Notes under the pieces: model-generated
The model's input: only the letters and a program-made list of their open reading frames with translations
The model's database searches: none
What the model was told of the DNA's origin: nothing
In this document: positions 1 to 15,000 of the stretch, one piece after another
Numbering within the stretch: the stretch's first letter is position 1
Layout: every line of letters begins with the position of its first letter
Program-made: the position numbers and the translations under genes
NCBI GenBank assembly: GCA_943704525.1
Contig: CALSCQ010002040.1
Span: 1 to 49,877 of the forward strand
Source of the DNA: Pigoraptor vietnamica
Lineage: Eukaryota > Opisthokonta > Filasterea
Length of the DNA: 49,877 nt
Reading direction: 5' to 3'

Positions 1-3000
1 GACGACGTCCCGACCCGCACAACGCCAGCGTCGCCGCTCGACACGCCAACGTCCGCCTCCCCGAGAGGCGCCGACGTCAGCCGCACAAACAGCGTCGTCG
101 ACTCGTCCGTGTTCAATGCTGGCCTTGCAAGTCGAAGATGGATGCGAGGCACCGGAACAACATTGACATTCGCGATTCCAGAGAGCCCGCCGGGATACCC
201 ATTGGCGAAACGGAAGTCGATCGCGGACACACCCGTTGTTGCACGCGCGTTGACGACGCAAACTCGCGGCATCGCAAAGTCGTTCGACGTAAAGGTGATG
301 GTCGTGGAATTCGAGGAACCGCAGGTCACTGAGGCGACCGAGCTACCTGTCAACGTCAGCGCAACAGACACACTCTCTGTCGGATCGGAACTGAGGCTGA
401 CGGTGATCGTGGTCGACTGCGATTGGTAGACCGAGACGTTGTGGGCGGACACAAGGATGTCGGGCGAAGGCAGAATTGAGAGCGACACACCGCCACCAAT
501 GAGAACGCCGGCGGTCGCAGAGTCCCATGAGAGAGAGACATCGCCGGGTGTGATCGCCAAAACAGACGCTGTTCGCGGCGTCCCATAGTCTCCACCATAG
601 AACCGCCGCGCGGCCGCCGTCACGGTCAACGAGACCGCGTCATTCGTTGGAGCCACGAGCTCAGCCACCCCAAGAGGCGCGGACGAAAGCCGGAAGGAGA
701 TCGCGGCGGTCCGGCCAGGCACAAGCCGGTTGCGGTCCAGAGAGAGGATAACGCGCGGTACTGCAACCATTTCAGCGAGTTAGCATTTTCAAAAAGAATG
801 CGCAGAGTACCTACACATGCTTGCAACTCACCCGGAATGACTGATACTGGGATCGAAATGGGGCTCGCAGTAAAACGAGCATCGACGACCGCCACGCTCA
901 GGGACATCGTGCCCTCGGTGATTGCCGACACACGCACTTCCTGACCGACATCCGTGAAGTTCACTGAGTCGAGGTAAAGGCGGCGGGGAGACACCGTCGC
1001 CACGTGCACGTCGTTAGAGATCACCTCCACGACAGCCAATTCCAAGGGCGATGAGTCAAGCCACACCACCACTGAGCCAGACATTCCGGGATAGAGCGCG
1101 ACCGTAGCGGGATGGACGACAAGCGCCGGCGGGCGCAAGGCCGTCCCTTCCCAAACGGTATTCGCAACGCCAGGAACAGGGGAGTAGGTGCCGCTAACTA
1201 CGGCGGCACCCGCAGCTCCCAACGTCACCGAAAACGATGCGGCCTGGGCGTACGTTGTGGCGTTGAAGGCCAAGGACGATGCCGACATGGACGAGATGGC
1301 CTGCTCGTGCGTCAGCGTGACACTGAACGTTCCCACAGGACGACCGGAGAGCGTGGCGGCCAGGACAACCGATTCGCCGGGAAATCCCATGAAGGTTGGC
1401 GGCTGGACGACAAGCGACGGAACTGGCAATACCTCCAGATTTACCGACGCCATGACCGACGCAACAGGGAGAATGGGCGCGCCAAGTATCTTCGCAGATC
1501 CCGGAGCGATGGCCCGAACGTCGACTGCTTGCGCCGCAGAGTAGTCGTTGGACCCGAACGTGACGATGGCAGACACCAGACCCAGGAGAGAGGCGTCCGC
1601 AAGGAGGAACACCGACGCCGTGCCGATAGGAGCCGAAGTCAGGCTGACGAAGAGGCGAGTCGTCGTGCCGGGATACATCGCAGAGACGCCGACAGCCAGA
1701 ACGACCGAGGGCACCGCAAACACGTCGGCACTGATAGTTGCCGTCAGCCACCGCTGTCGGAGATGGCCTCGGAACGTCAATGCCACCGCTTGCCCAGGGG
1801 CAACGCCGGCCAATGTCGCCGTTTGCGCGACTCCAAACGCCACCGGCGTAAAGACGAGCGGGTTCGCATCCGCCCACAACACAGACTGGTTTCCTGACGA
1901 CGCATAGACGCTCAAAGCCTCCAAGGGCGCCGACGACAGGCGCACGGAGACAGAGAGCTGGCCGCTGACGTACACTTGCGTCGAGTCGTAGGAAAGCAGA
2001 ATCGAAGGGACTGCAAGCGACGAGCACATCGTCCGTCAATGCCCGCAATCAAGGCATGCGCACAGAAAGCAAATACAAAGAATGCTACACCCACCAGGCG
2101 AAACCGTCAGGCCCAGAGCCCTGCTGTCGATCGGCGCGTCACGGGCCCGCACAACCACGCGTGCCTGACCAGCATCGATGGCATTGACGAAAATCGAGAC
2201 CCCTGAAGTCCACGAGTTGTCGCTGGCTGAGAGGGACACGCGATCGACAGACGTCGTGAACGTCGCGGCACTGTCGCTGACCACATCGAACGTGGCCGTA
2301 CACGCCGGCGTCGACGTGAGTCGGACGGTCACTCCCAAAGAATCACCCACGTAGAGTGCCGCAAGGGACGACTCGACAACAAGGGATGGCGCTGCGCACA
2401 AATCATTACGATTAGTGAGAATTCAAACACGCATCACCCCATCCAAAATCACCAGAGCGTCAACAACGTACCGTCAATAATCTGCAGGTCCAGCGACACT
2501 GGAACAAGGACGGTCGACCCCGAAAACTTCGCCACTGACAAGCTGATGGGCCCGGAAATCGTGCCGGTGAGTGCGACGTTCACCACATCTGCCGCCGACG
2601 TCAGCCGGACCCTATCCGGCACCACCGTCAGCGAGTTGCCGGCGGACAGAGACAGAATCGTTTCGTCGATCGGCTGAGAGCTGAGAGAGAGCTGGAGCTG
2701 CACCGTGGTGCCAGTGTAGAGCGAGGCGCATTCGAGCACCGGCAGGATGACTGGAGGTGGCACAACCTGAGCCGTCAGGTACACCGGGACAGCGGTGCCA
2801 GCGACAGCGGCGGCGGACACGACGGCGGTGCCGATCGCAACACCCGTAATTGTCAGCGCCTGCGGAACATTCCAATTGTTCGCCATAAAGGTGACGGTGG
2901 TAGTACCGACAGACGCTGCGCCCGACGAACTTGAGATGGCCACAATGGTGTCGACCAGCGGCGCCGAGGATAGCGATAGCAAGACAACGGACGATCCTGT

Positions 3001-6000
3001 TGGGTTGACCGAGACAGCCGCCGCGCTCAGCCGAAGGCCAGGGACTGCGACCACGTTCACCAGCAACGTGGCCGGCGCGATCAGCGAAGAAACGTCCGCA
3101 TCGGCCTCGACGATCACCGAGCTCTCGGAAATACCGAGCAGTTGGACCGTCTGCGCAACCGCGTAGTTGGACACGGTAAACACGAGCGTCGACGTAGTGA
3201 CGGTCACTCCGACCGCATTCGTCGAACGAATGGAGACCGTCACGTCCTGCAGAGGACAAGAGCTCATCCGCAACGAAGCGCCCGCGTGGTCGCCCACGTA
3301 CATCGCAACCGCCGCGGGTACAAACTGCAACGAGGGCACAGGAATAACGCTGACGTCGAGGGTCGAAGATGGAACAGCGACGCCAGCGGTGTTCGCGCCA
3401 CCTTCGCCAGCGAGAACCGGCGCAAAGGAGACCGACGCGTGACCCGCAGCACCGCCCGAAATCGTCACGAGCTGCGGCGAGGCGTAGTTGACGTCGTTGA
3501 AAGACAACACATCGACCGATGCCAACGCGACGCCCGATCCGGTCGGTGTTACCGTCACGATCGTAGTCCCGACCGGGCGCGAGCTCAGCGAAACGTACAC
3601 CGGCGTCCCCATCGACGGAAGCAGCGTCACAGAAGACTGGCTGAGCACTACAGACGGGACCGCCCAAACGCGGTAGCCGAGCGACGCGCCCGCGATGAGC
3701 GACGAGCCGCTGGCCTTCGACAGAGAGATGGATCCCGTGCCAACCGCGGCGGCAGAGAACGTCACCGATTGCGACGACCCGAAGTTGCCAGTGGAGAACG
3801 CCAGAGAGGAGGGCCCCAAACCGTGGCCATTCGCGCTCAGCCCAATCGTTGTAGCGTCAATGGGAACAGACGACAGAGTCACGCCAAACGACGAGCTGAA
3901 GCCGCTGTAGACGTCGATAAACGACGGCGTCGTCACGATCGCGGGCGCAGCAATGACGGAGATGCTTGCGGACGCCGACGCCGTGAAACCGGCAGTGACC
4001 CGTGCCGAAAACGACGTGAACCCGACGTCGAGACCGGTCACAGCGGCCTGCACCGAGCTCGTGAAGTTTGCCGGCGAAAACCAGAGAAGCACTGGGGCAA
4101 CGCTTGCGGTCGTCGCATCGGCACTCGACAACGACACCGGCGTCGTTGCGATCGGGGCCTTCGAAAGCGCGACAGAATAGAGCACAACGCCACCCGGATT
4201 CACCGTCCCAGTTGCGGGCAGGACGACAACGCTCGGTACTGCGTGGTAGCGTGATCATGGTCAGTACACGACAAGGTCGCGCGTGCACACACCAACACCG
4301 CAAAGTCTCACTCACCCGCCACCACGGTCATTGTGAAATTGACCGTCTGCACGACCACGCCGTTGAACGTCACCAAGAACGTGAAGACGGAGGTGCCCGC
4401 GGTCTCCGCCGTCAGAGAAATAGACACGGACGTAGGCGATGTGGGAAGGAACGAGAGGGCCGCCATCGAGGACACCGCCACGGATGCGTTCGAGGGCGTG
4501 ACGCCGACGAGCACCTCGGCCAGCGGCGCCGCCGACATCGTCAGGACGACAGGTTCCGACGCGCCGGCGTACACCGTGCCCGAAGTGGCCGACAGTGACA
4601 ACGTTGGAACTGGGCGCGTTCAATCCAGAGATTCCGTTAAAAAATCAACGACAACTCGACACAGATCGGCAAGACTATAACGCGCACGACGCGAAACAAT
4701 ATCACTCACCAGGTATGACCACCACAGAGGCCGTCTGCGCCGAAATGGCCGACGTGCCCGAAAAGCGGGCAAAGAGCATCGACGCGGAGCCCACAGCGCG
4801 AGCCGTCACAGCGATCGGCACACTGACGAGCGACGAAGCGGAGAAGGCCAGCTGCGACAGCCCCCCGAAAGCAACGGCGGGTGCGCTGCTGTCGGCCGAA
4901 ATGACCGTGTCGTCGATTGGGATGCTCGACAGCGAAACCGTGAGGGACGCCGACATCGTCGGATGCAGAACAACGCTCGACGGAGAGACCGTCAGCACCG
5001 GCACCGCGACCACGCCAACCGAGACCGACGCATTGGCTAGGCCGACAGTCGTGCAGCCGGGAGCAAGCACAACAGTGAACGTGCCCGGCACATTCGGCGC
5101 CGTCACCCGGAGACTGTAAGGCGCGGAGAAATTCCCAGGGGAATACGTCCAAGAGCTCGACGGCACCGTCGCACCGTTGCCAACGGCTCTCAGGCACACC
5201 CCAATCACCGGCGGCAGAGACAGAGTAACCGCCACGCTGAAAATGTCGCCAGGATTGACCGAGACGGCCGACGGATTGGCGCGGACCATGGGCACTGAAT
5301 GAAATAGCGGTTGTCAGCAACATTGAAGTGTTGAAGCACTCGCTTCAGATCACGCCGCGCAGAATACTTACCGGCCACGGCGGTGACGCTCAACGACACG
5401 CTCGCAATCGGTGCGCGCCCGCTGGAGAGGCTCAGAATGATGGTCGCCAAGCCTTCCGCGTTCAGGGCAACGGCAAACGCCACGGGACTGCTGAAGGCAG
5501 ATGGGGTCGCGAAGAACGTGCTGGGACGCACCACGGCCACCGACTCGTTGGCAGAGAAGACCGAAATTGTCGTCGCATCGAGAGGCGCACTGGACAAGAA
5601 CGCAGACAGAGCGAGCGTGCTCCCGACGTAGTCGACAGAAGTTGGCCAGGTCGTCACGATTTGAGGGACTGCGTGCGAAAATGCATGTGAGCGAACACGC
5701 CACGCACCCAATGACAATGGCCGACGACGCCACGTGCAGTCAAATTCAACACTGACGCAGCCGCACTGATACGACACTTACGTGCAATCACGCTGATGCT
5801 GACTGTCGTCGATGCAATCGTCGTCAGTCCAGACGACTTCGACACGGTGAGAACAACGGTGCCGACCGACGTCGCCGAGATGGTGATCCTCTGGGGCACG
5901 TCGGAATCGGACGGCGAGAACGTGAGCGTCGACGGTGACACGTTGGCGCCCGCGCCCGTCACCGAGAGGAGGAGGACCGTGCCGTCCGCTGGAACCGACC

Positions 6001-9000
6001 CAAGCGTAATATCACGCGTTACGGCCAGCCCCGGCACGGTGGTCGTGTCTCCACTGCTCACCACAATTGTCCCGTCTGCGCAACAAAAGCACCATGTCAT
6101 TAGAGTGGTCCAGCAATACATACGCGCGCGCGCGCCTCCCTCTCCCATCCCCGCGCCCAAACCAAACCCCTTGCATTCAGGCAAACAGCGCAAGCAACTC
6201 AACCCACTCAGATATCCAGAGAGCGCAACAGTTGCAGTCGCCACGACTGGCGAAGTCTGCGGCACCGCAAACGAGATCGTTGCGGACCCTACGAACGCCG
6301 CCGTAACTGCGGCAATCGCACCGCTGCCATACCCCGTCGTCGTGAGTGTAACGCTGGTTACGTCCGTCACGCCAATCGACGAGTCCGACACGACTATCGA
6401 CACAACTGTGTCCTCGATGGGAGCGGACGACAGCCGCAGCGTGAGCGGTGCCGTCGTGCCCATAGAAAGACTCAGCGATGACGCGGAGACGGTCAGTTGG
6501 GGAACTGCGTGACATAAAGTGTGAGCACGCATTCAATGCAACAAACGCCGTTACGGGGCGGAGTGAGCCACACGTGGACCAACCTGCGAAGATCCGGAAG
6601 TTGTTCGACACGGATGCAATTCCAAGGGTCGACCGGTCGCTCACAGTGACCGAAACACCGCCCGCGCCCACGCCGGTCAGGCGGACGACCTGCTGCGTGG
6701 TGAAGTTGCTCGCCGAGAACCAAAGTACGGCCGTGTCGACCGTGCCGACGGCCGTGCTGTTCACGGCCACAGCGACAGAGACCACGTCCACCGGAGACGA
6801 CGACAGCGAAACAGTCAGCGTCGTCACTACACCGACGTAGACGGAGGTGGGACCGACCACAACGTTTACGGTCGGTATCGGCGCCACGACCAGCGGCACG
6901 GCTGTTGTAGAGACAACCGAACGACCGGAAACCCACGCAATCACGACGTTCGACGTGCCCGCCGCGAGGCCCGTGACGGTCACGGATGCTCCGTTGTACG
7001 CGGCACTCGTGAACGACACGCTCGCAGGGGAGATTGTCAGCGCACCCTGCATGCCCGACACGACCGACAGCCCCGTTGCACCAAGCGGCGCCGACGAGAG
7101 GGAAACGGACAAGGATGAGGCGGTCCCCTGAGCAATGACCGCCTTCGAAAACGCCGCCGAGATGAGCGGAAGCGGCGAGACGACGTAGTTCAGCGAGGCC
7201 GAGGCGATGGTGACACGGTATCCCACGCCAGCCGCGGTGATAGATCCCGAGCCGACAGCAGTGCCCTGCAGAGATAGGGTCGACGATGCCGGGTACACGC
7301 CCGACGTGAACGTGATCTGCGACACCGTCAGACGACCCGACGTGGGATCCGACACCGTCAGCGCAACGACGAGATCCCCGAGCGGCGCAGCGGTGATGGA
7401 GACCGTCACATCCCCGTTCATGTTCGGATGCATCGTCACGGGCGCTCCAAGAGAGCTCGTGACCTGCAGAGAGGGCACCACAAGTACGCTAATGGGATAC
7501 GCGACAGACGCGATGCCAGCTCGCCCGCTGACCGTCGACTCGGACACGTTCAGCGCAACGTATCCCTGCGCCACGCACGAGACAGTCACCGAAACGTACT
7601 GCGCATAATTCGCCGGGCTGAACGACAGCGACGACGGAGAAACAGTGCCGATCTGCGAGTTGTTCATGGCGACCGAGAGCGTCACGGTGCCCAGGGGCGC
7701 CGACGATAGCGCGATCGCAACGACGGCTGTCTCCTGAACGTGGTACTTTGCCGCCGGCGGAGTGCTGACGCTTATCGTTGGCACCGGAACAACGGTCAGG
7801 GTCACGGTGCCGCTTGCGACGGACGAGGAGCCGGCCGTCTTCCACACTGTGATGGTGGTCGTTCCAATAGAGCTCACCGATACCGTCACGGTCTGCGCCG
7901 TCCCATACGACGAAGTCGTAAAAGTCAGGGTGCTCGTCGAGAGTGTAGAGGTCCCGCCAGTCGCCGTCACCGACAGCGTCGTGGAATCGAGCGGAAGCGA
8001 CGAAAGCGACACCGTAAACGTCATGGTTCCCGGATACATCTGCACGGATGTGGGGCTCAGGACGAGGTTCGGCACGGCGAGTACCGTCGCAGACACCGAG
8101 ACGGCCGAAACGAGGGATGTCCCCGAAGCCTTGCTGACCGTGATCGACGTCGTCCCCACCGCAATGCAGTTCACGGCAATGCTGCGCGGCGTCGAATAAT
8201 CCATCGGAGAGAACACGAGCGTGGACAGGACCACTCCGGCGACGCCCGGGTTCGCCGACTGAATCGCCAGCGTCGTCAGAGTCAGCGGTGCAGACGACAG
8301 GCTGATTCCGACGTACGACGTCTTTGCAACTTCGTTGTACACAGGGGGTCCAACTACTAGGGTGGCCGCTGCACGAATGGGGAAAAAAAAAAAAAAACAA
8401 GCGTAAGAAGCGTGTGATGGCGACGACGCGCGACGCCACGGCACTCACCCGGAATGACTGTGACGTCCAGGTAGGTCGAGCCCACGTTCGTGTTGGTCGT
8501 TTCGACAGCGTTGACCCGGACATTGCCGACGGTGACGCCCGTGACGTCAATGTTGAACTGCTGCGGGTAGAGCGATCTGACGAAGGACACGGTCGTTGGC
8601 GAAATGGTGACCATCCCAGCCACCGACGGCGACAGCGCAAACGAGCAGTCCTTGTTCGGTTTCTGAGACAGCCGGAGCACAAAGCGCGCAGTGTTGCCGA
8701 CGTCGATATCGTTCGCAGCCGGGCTGAGAATGGCAGCGACGTCTGCGCAACAACACACAGTCAGCATCCGCGCGATTGACCAACCCACGCTTCAATGCAA
8801 GGGTGCAACTCACTTGTGTCGACCGAAAAAGCAACGTCCACCGGCAGCACCGCCGACAATCCCACGGTCTTCGTGAACGTAACAATTACGCGACCGACAA
8901 GCTTGCCGCGAACGGTCACCGTGACCGGCGTGGCATAGTTAGAAGTCGTGAACGTGAGCGACGCGGGTGTCACCGACGCGATCGTCGAATCATCCGGTAG

Positions 9001-12000
9001 AGCCGACAACGTCGTAGAGTCCAGCGGCACACTCGAGAGACTGACGTAGATGTACTGATTCTGGCTGGGCGCCACGACGTAGCTAGACTGCGTAGCGACG
9101 ATGGTGGGGGCTGCGGCGGCACAAAGTATGCGATGAGCGATGTCTCACCAAAGGGATGGGCAGAAGGTCACGTGCGTACAAAGCAACCCACCGTTCCGAA
9201 CAGTAACCGGCACGGTCACGGTCTCGAGCGATGACGCGCCAGCAATCTTGGCTACGATGAGGCTCGTCGTGCCGACAGCGTTGCCCGCCACATCCACAAA
9301 CGTCGGCCCGAGCCCATTCACGCCATACACCACCGTGGACACATTCACAAGGGCAATAGACACGTCCAGGCTCAATGACAGTGTCGTCCCGTCAATCGGG
9401 TTCGACGAGAGCGAGACGTTGCACGCGGTCGACGAGCCGACCTCTGTAGTGATGCTCGACGGGGACACGACAATTTGCGGAATTGCGACAACGCTCACAG
9501 GGATCGGCAAGGCGGCAATTCCGGTGCCCGAAGTCGTCGCCGTCACCGTAACCGCCCCAGTTGTGCCAGTCGTCCCTCGCACAGTCACATTCGCCGTGCT
9601 CGAATAGTTCTGGGGCGTGAAAACGAGCACAGTCGGCGTGACTGTCACGCCCGTCCCTGACGTGACCACCACAGAAAAAGTCGTCGAGGCCAGCGGCGCA
9701 GACGAAAGGCTTATGCCGCAAACAGACGAACTGCCAGCATCGAACGAGACCGACGAGGGGTTCGCCACGATCGTAGGCACTGCAAACGAAAATTAAAAAC
9801 TCGTCAGCACATGCGACGCACATTTTGCACAAGAGCATTCCCTCTTCGAATCTGTGGACCAACCAGGGTTGACTTGGACAATAGCCGAGGAGGACACGAC
9901 GTTCGAAGGGCCCGAGAGCCATGTGACAGTAACCGCGCCCGCTCCAACCGCCGTTGCGGAAACCGTGACGGTCTGCGCGACAGTGTAGTTGGATGTCGTG
10001 AAGACGAGGGTGCCGAGGGACGGCGAGCCCAGCGTGCTCCCCGACGTGGTGACCCTCACGGCGACAGTTCCCAACGGGACGCTCGAGAGAACCACCGTGT
10101 ACGCCGACGCAATTCCGACCGTCGTCAGAAGGAACGACGGCGAGATGGTCGCTTGCGGGACGGCGCGAACAGTCACCCCGAGCGACGCCGACGCGATCAC
10201 CGAAGTACCCGAGAACTGCTTCAGCAGCACTGAGCCCGACCCGATCGTCACACCGACGAACGAGAGCGACTGGGCAGCGGAGTAGTTTCCGGGGCCAAAT
10301 AGCGCACGGGCCGGCGTCAAGGACACCGGGGAAGACACATTCCCAAGCCCTATTTCCGAGGCGTCGATCGGCGGGAGGGAGAGCGACGCCGAGACGGTCG
10401 CCGCGCTCCCAACCTCGACAATGATGCTCGTCGGAGAGAGGACGATGCTCGGCGAAGCCCGCGCGTCAGCGAGAAACGTCGTCGAGACGATACCCGTGTT
10501 CGCGATCGACGGCGCAAACGTGAAGAGGGAAATCGCGGGTGTGCCGGCCGTGACAGTTGCCGTCTGGGGAATGCTAAAGTTCGCGACGGTGAACGTCAGC
10601 CACGATTGCGCAATCGTCGCGGTCGAAGTCGAGACATTGGACGACACGGCAAGAACGAGATCTTGGTAAATCGTGCTCGTCAGCGACACGGAGAAAGAGA
10701 CCGGGCTCCGCACGTCAAAAACAGAGCTGCGCGGCGCCAGGCTGATCGACGGCAGCGTCCAGATGCTCAGCGAGTATTGCTTCGCCGCAAGCAACGAGCT
10801 GCCCGATTGCTTCGACACTGTCATTGCGGCAGTTCCGCCAGAGACGCCGAATAGGCTGACGGCCTGCGACGTTGTAGCGTTCGCAGTTGTGAAAGTAAGC
10901 GTCGAGGGCGAAACACGCCCCACGCCCGTGCCGCTAATCGCGAGAGACAAGACGGTCGTGTCGAGCGGTGCCGAGGAGAGCTGCACGTATGTTGTCGTTG
11001 TCCCGTTCACGTACACGTTCCCGGATGCCGGCGAAATGACGATGAGCGGCGCTGCGGAGAGAGATCGAATTCATTAGTGGGTGTGCCCTTCAGATTCGCG
11101 AGGCCATTGCCAAATGCAGAATTACTCACCCGCGCGAACGGTTACGCTGACTGTTCCGCTCACAACAAAGCTCGTCGAGACCGAAGTCGCCGTCACATTG
11201 AGAGTGCCACTCCCGATAGCCACGCCCGACAGCTGTACAGTGACAGGCCCTGTGCCACCCGACGAGAAGGAAAAATCGCCTCCGCCGACGGCGAAGATGG
11301 TCGAATTTGAGCCCGAGAACACGACACGGTATGCACTCGCCGCAGCCGCCGAAAGGGACGCAGCCACGGACGCAGTCGACGAGACTTCCACGATGACAGA
11401 CGAGGGCAGGACGAGAGCGGGAGCCGTCACGACCGAAACCTGGCACGAGGAGCTGCCAAATGTCGCGCCCGACTGCGACGCCGAGAAACTCAGGGTCACC
11501 GCGCCAACCGCCTGGCCCGTCAGCGAGACAGTCCGAGCCTCCGAAAAATTCGTCGCGGCGAACCAGAAGGTCGTGGCGCTGAGGCGGAGGTACGACGAGG
11601 TCGTGGGAGAGACCGTCACCGCAACAACAGCAAGCGGCGCGGACGAGAGCTTGACGGTCAGAGGGAAGACACGCCCGACCTCCACAGAGCCCTGTGAGGC
11701 CGACAACACAACCGACGGAATAGCGAGGAGCGAAACAGCGACGCTCGCATTCGCCACAGGCGACGAACCCGACGAACGGGACAGCTGCACCGACCCAGTA
11801 ACAGGCGTCGCCTTCGTCACCACCACAGACACCACCGTCGAGTAATTCGTCGCCGTAAAGAGCAACGACGAAGGGGACATCGTCGCGCCAAGGTCGGCCG
11901 AGCCCAAGGAGATGCGAATGTCATCGCGCGGAACAGACGACAGCTTCACGGTGAACGACACAGAGCCCACGTACGCCGTGATCGACGACACCGACGTCAC

Positions 12001-15000
12001 GATCGTCGGAAGAGGATTGAGAGTGAGCGCGACAGATGCACCGGCAATCGTCGACAGGCCCGACAACTTGGTCAGCGACAGGGACGCCGTCGTGGTAGCA
12101 AGCGCCAGTGACTGCACGCTGACATTCTGGTACGTGCTGTAATTCGACGTCGTGAAGACGAGGAACGACGGCGCCACAGTAGCGAGGGTGCTCGCCGACG
12201 ACGAGAGCGAAATGACCGTCGTGTCCCTCGGCGCGCTCGTGAGGCGAACGCTCAGAGTCTCGGGCGTTCCGGTGAAAACTGTCAACGACGAGCGAACGTC
12301 GATGGCGGGCGTCGCGACCACCGTCACAGAATACGCCGATGCCGGAATGGGCGCAACGGCCGTAGATGCGCTCGTCACGGCAATGCTCCCCGAGCCAACA
12401 GAGAGACCGCGCACGGTCACCGTCACAACAGACGAATAGTTGGACGAGGAGAACACCACCGAAACGGGCGACACCGACGCCACAGCGCCCCCGGCAAGCT
12501 GCACAACGACGACGCCATTCGGAGACGACGACAGCGACAAGACGAACGTCGTCGATCCCCCCACGTCAGTTGTTCCCGATGAGGGCGAGAGGACAAAGGT
12601 CGGTTGCGCAAGCACGACCAAAGCAAATGTGGCGCTGGGGATGATCGACGTGCCGGACGTCTTGGATGCCGTGAGGACCGTGGAACCGGCCCCGGCGGCG
12701 GTAACCGTCACCGTCTGTGCTACAGAGTAGTTGCTAGGAGAGAAGAAAAGCACGGACGGCGACAGCGTGCCCACGGACGCCGAGAGCGTTGACACGGAAA
12801 ACCCGGTCACATCAAGCGGAGGCCCCGTAAGTGTGAACCCGACGCGCGCCGTCTGAGACACGAAGAGCGATGCCGACGACTGGCTAAGAACCAGAGAAAC
12901 ATTGTTCTGGACGCCAATTGTAACCGTGACGTCGGGAACGCTACCGCAACCCGACACGACGCTGAGGACGATCCGCGCAGTTCCCACGCGTCGAGGAGCA
13001 ACGTACACACGTTGCGGAACCGTCGCGTTGACCCTAAAGAACGCGAAGAACTTGGGCCACGTGTACACGACGCCGTCGTCGCACGACTTGTAGTTCTCGT
13101 GCTCGTCAGGGTCATAATCACAATCGTGGCCATCACGATCGTCGTCGTCGTTGTCGTCGTCCCGTCGACGGCGATTGCGACCAAAGTTGTGGTCCCACGA
13201 GCGGTGGTTGTTGTCGCGGCACATGCGGTCGTTGTTGTTGTCAACACAGTGCAGACGGGAGCCGTCCTCGCTGTCACAGAGGACCGTGACGGTCACAACG
13301 GCATCGTGTGCGCAGGGGCTCGAAAACGACACCGCATACGACGAGTTCTGTCCCAATTCGGTCGTGTACGCGGTTCTCTCCACCAGCATGGTCGTCGCTG
13401 CGCAAAAATATAACCACGACACGTCAACACATGATTGCGTACACATGAGAGTTTAACTCCACAACATGTGACACGAAATCTCGCAACAGCACAGTCATCG
13501 ATACTCACGCCCAAGGACCTGAAGTGAGTATTGACCGGACAGATAAACCGGCGACGAGGGAACAGTCTGCGCCGCCAGCGACACGACGCCCGATCCGACC
13601 GCCAGCGCAGTGACCGTCACCGAACGCGAGGAATCAAAGTTCGTCGTGGAGAACGAAAACGACGACGGATAGATCGACGCCACCGCGCCATTTGACATTG
13701 TCGCGATCAGCGTGAAGCTTTGCAGCGGCTGCGACGACAGGCGGAACGTAAAAAGCTGCTTGCCGCCCACAGTCGAGGTCGCCGACGTCGGCGACAAGAT
13801 CAGACTCGGTGCCGCGACAACGGAGAACGTGGACGTCGCAGACTGAATGGGCGAGCTTCCCGAATACTTGGAGAAAGTGAGCGAGCTGGTGCCAAGCGCG
13901 CTGGCGACGACCGTGACGCTCAGGGACGCGCTATAGTTTGCCGTCGTGTAGACGAGCCGCGCCGCCGGCACAGGCACAACGCCGACCGCCGACGACACGT
14001 AAATCACAGTCGTGTCGACCGGAGCGCGCGAGAGCACCACCCCGACGACGACGCTGCCGTTCACATTGGCAACTTGCGCCGACAGCGTCGCAACAATGGA
14101 CGGCGCCGAAGTGACAGACACCGCCAACGCCCGGCTGGAAATGGTCGACGCGCCCGAAACCTTGGCGACCGTTATCGTCGTGTCACCAGCCGCAGTTGCA
14201 AACACCGTAGCCCGCTGGACGGCCGTCGAATTGGCCGGCACGAAAGTGAGCGTCGAAGGTGAGACGGAGAGAGTGGACGACGAGGCGACGGTGAGCGACA
14301 GAACCGTAGTGTCCGCGACGGCCGACGAGAGGCTCACGCCTAGTTGACGGGAGCTCCCCGCATCCACAGCCGTTCCAGTCCAGTCGAGCACGACAGACGG
14401 CCTCGCAAGGATTGTCGCGTTGAGGCCGCACGCGGCGACGATGCCGTTCGCGTCCGTGATGTTAACGTACCCCCTGCCTGCCAGCGAAGCCGTGAAAGTG
14501 ACCGTCTGCGGCAGCGAGAAGGAGGCGCTGCTGAAGAACAGAGTCGACGGCGCCACTGTTCCCATGGACGTGTTCGTGAGACCGACCGAAAGCACTACGG
14601 AATCGAGGGGCGCTGACGTCAGCGACACGGTAAAGGGCTTCCCGATGTCAGTCTCCACCACTGCAGACGAAGGCGACACGACCCCGGAAGGAACCAGGGC
14701 CACGACCGCAGCAATAGACGCGGGCGCCACGCGCGACGAGCCGGCGGTGCGGGAGAGCGACACCGACACCGAGCTTGTCGACGACACTCCCGTCAGCGTG
14801 ATCGAGACCGCAGTCGAGTAGTTCGACGTGCTGAACACGAGCGTGCTGGGACGGACGGTCAACGATCCGGATGATGCCACAACCGACAGCGACACGGCGT
14901 CCAGGGGAACCGACGAGAGAGACACTCCAACAGACGCAGATCGTCCCTCGTACACAGATGCCGACGTCGCACTCAGAACAATCGATGGGACGGGTCGCAC

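Noticed and set aside
3142-4254. Long plus-strand open frame (370 codons) opposite the giant gene
   Set aside because: It is an Arg/His-rich frame running antisense to conserved modules, typical of high-GC shadows. It has no domain and crosses an exon-intron boundary of the supported gene.
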